Shown here piece after piece: positions 62,485 through 64,000 of a stretch of DNA of 64,000 nt. How positions within the stretch are numbered: position 1 is the stretch's first letter; each line of letters begins with the position of its first letter. This stretch comes from Viola odorata (taxonomy: Eukaryota > Streptophyta > Magnoliopsida > Malpighiales > Violaceae). Made by a program: the position numbers and the translations under genes. Where the stretch lies: the NCBI GenBank assembly GCA_963691705.1, contig OY829539.1:45393656-45457655 (forward strand). Direction: 5' to 3'. The notes under the pieces were generated by a model, which worked only from the letters and a program-made list of their open reading frames with translations, was not told the origin of the DNA and ran no database searches.

Positions 62485-64000
62485 TCACTCCTCTAAAAAT
62501 TGGTGGACTTGAACTTGCTCCACCGTGTAGCTCTGGAAACCTTCACTATAAGGTTTTAGCCTCTGACCGTTCACCTTGAACGTCGTTCCTGTCTTCATAT
62601 CCTGAATATCTACAGCACCATAAGGATAAACGTTAGAAATAATATATGGACCCATCCACCTAGATTTTAATTTCCCAGTAAAAATCCTAAATCTAGAGTT
62701 AAATAAAAACACTTTCTGGCCTACATAAAAAGTTTTATCCTTAATTAAACTGTCGTGATATTTCTTGTTTTTATCTTTTATTAGCACAAAATTCTCATAT
62801 GCGTCTCTGCGCATTTCTTCCAACTCTTGTAGTTGGAGCTTCCTTGCTGCTCCATCTCTGCTCAGCTCTAAGTTATTTTGCTTGATTTCCCAAAACAATA
62901 TGTGTGCTAGCTCCACAGGAAGGTGGCATGCTTTCCCGTATACAAGGTTGTATAGAGTAGTGCCGATTGGGGTCTTGCATGCAGTTTTGTACGCTCACAA
63001 TGCGTCATCTAGCCTTTGACTCCAGTCCTTTCTGCTTGGATTCACTGTCTTGGCAAGGATGGCTTTTACCTCCCGGTTGGAAACTTGGTCTGGGGGTGGT
63101 AGGCTGTGGACACTCTATAGTTGACCTGATACTTGGCGAGTAAGGTTGTGACCACCTTGTTGCAGAAGTGGGTCCCTCTATCACTGATTATCACCTTAGG
63201 AATGCCAAACTTGTTCAAAATATGAGACTTTAGAAAGGAAACAACAGTCTTGGCATCATCGGACGCAGTAGCTTTGGCCTCAACCCATTTTGATAAGTAA
63301 TCAATAGCAAGTATAATGTACTGGTTTCTCCCAAACCTGGGGAAAGGACCCATGAAGTCTATTCCCCATACATCAAATATTTCACATGCAAAAATAGGGC
63401 TCATAGGCATCTCATTCCTAGCAGAAACATTGCCAACCTTTTGACAGTTAGGGCATTTCATGCAATATAAATGGCAATCTTTAAAAAGTGTAGGCCAATA
63501 AAAACCAGATTCGAGAATCTTTAGTGTTGTTCTCTTTGGTCCGAAATGACCTCCACATGCTTCTGAATGGCAAAACCTTAAAATAGATTCAACCTCACCT
63601 TGTAGAACACATCTCCTCAAGACTTGGTCTTTCCCAATATTCCACATATAGGGATCATCCCACACAAAATATTTGGAATCCCTTCTTACCTTTTCCCTCT
63701 CTCTGTAGGTCATATTCTGGTCGAACATACCTGATGCCAAAAAATTTGCTATATCCGCATACCATGGTCTTTCCACCAGGGCAAGGATAAGACTCCCGTC
63801 AGATCCTTCTCCCAGGGCAAAGAAAAGGTCCTCATCAGGAAATTCTTCCTTGACTGCTTCCGAGTCTGGTTCAACGAGGATCCTGCTCAAGTGATCTACT
63901 ACAAGATTTTCTTTGCCACTCTTGTCTTTGATTTCCAGGTTGAACTCCTGGAGTAGAAGGATCCACCTGATCAATCTTGGCTTCGTTTCCTTCTTGATCA
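62485..64000 (-). pseudogene. Athila pol, RNase H end and integrase, element 2
   Basis: In element sense it enters from the right with [20 protein letters not shown] (end of RNase H), then the integrase zinc domain ([19 protein letters not shown]) and core motifs GIDFMGPF and SDRGTHFCN. About 13 nt are missing just after YHPQT (near 63088), which shifts the frame and removes residues next to the catalytic Glu. The following frame has a TGA for the Trp of DALWAY (near 62997). The C-terminal part (62916-62485) continues to [15 protein letters not shown]. Inactive. Confidence 0.85.

Larger units (their letters stand above)
57414..64000 (-). mobile_element. Athila-like element 2, right part outside window
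   Basis: In element sense from right to left: RNase H end, integrase, spacer with stem-loop, third ORF, untranslated region, PPT and 3' LTR. The same order and motifs as element 1 but clearly diverged, with an unrelated LTR sequence, so a different family within Athila. RT, gag and the 5' LTR are beyond 64000. Confidence 0.88.

Overview
The window looks like nuclear DNA of a flowering plant, probably a eudicot; no species call is possible from sequence alone. The reasons are two plant-type host genes with short AT-rich introns and GT/AG splice sites (a plastid Hsp70 and a VARICOSE-type decapping scaffold) set in nested plant LTR retrotransposons (Ogre/Tat, Athila, Ty1/copia and a large non-autonomous element). 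No rRNA, tRNA gene, CRISPR or prokaryotic feature is seen.

Layout. 1-13107: an Ogre/Tat-type Ty3/gypsy element on +, beginning inside its 5' LTR. It keeps a gag-like frame but no recognisable pol, and its 3' untranslated part holds a 79-bp tandem array. It sits inside the gag of an old copia element whose remains run 13108-14639 and 28625-32454. That copia element carries three tandem gag copies. An Athila-like element on - (14640-28624) interrupts the third gag copy, with an exact 5-bp target duplication. The Athila element is itself interrupted at 18595-20188 by a solo LTR on +. The order is therefore copia first, then Ogre and Athila, and the solo LTR after Athila.

32455-49150 is the gene island: a chloroplast Hsp70 gene (33665-37254, +, 8 exons, 708 aa) and a VCS/EDC4 gene (39459-48691, -, 12 coding exons, 1450 aa). 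The two converge across a 2.2-kb AT-rich intergenic region that contains an exact 157-bp tandem duplication. Both genes assemble into full-length frames with consistent splice phases and look functional.

49150-57413 is repeat-rich: one MITE-like end, an unclassified GC-richer repeat split by a 4.75-kb non-autonomous LTR element (50262-55010, -), a frameshifted gag fragment, and a short coding-like segment cut off by the next insertion. 57414-64000 is a second Athila-like element on -, running off the right edge. It shows its 3' LTR, a third ORF and the end of pol.

The most interesting signals are small RNA-structure candidates shared by the retroelements: a stem-loop about 41 nt after the pol stop in both Athila copies and present with a compensated base pair in the Ogre element; a second stem-loop with a compensated pair in the Athila 3' region; a near-palindrome behind the Ogre primer-binding site; and an inverted repeat that straddles the Ogre polypurine tract and LTR start.
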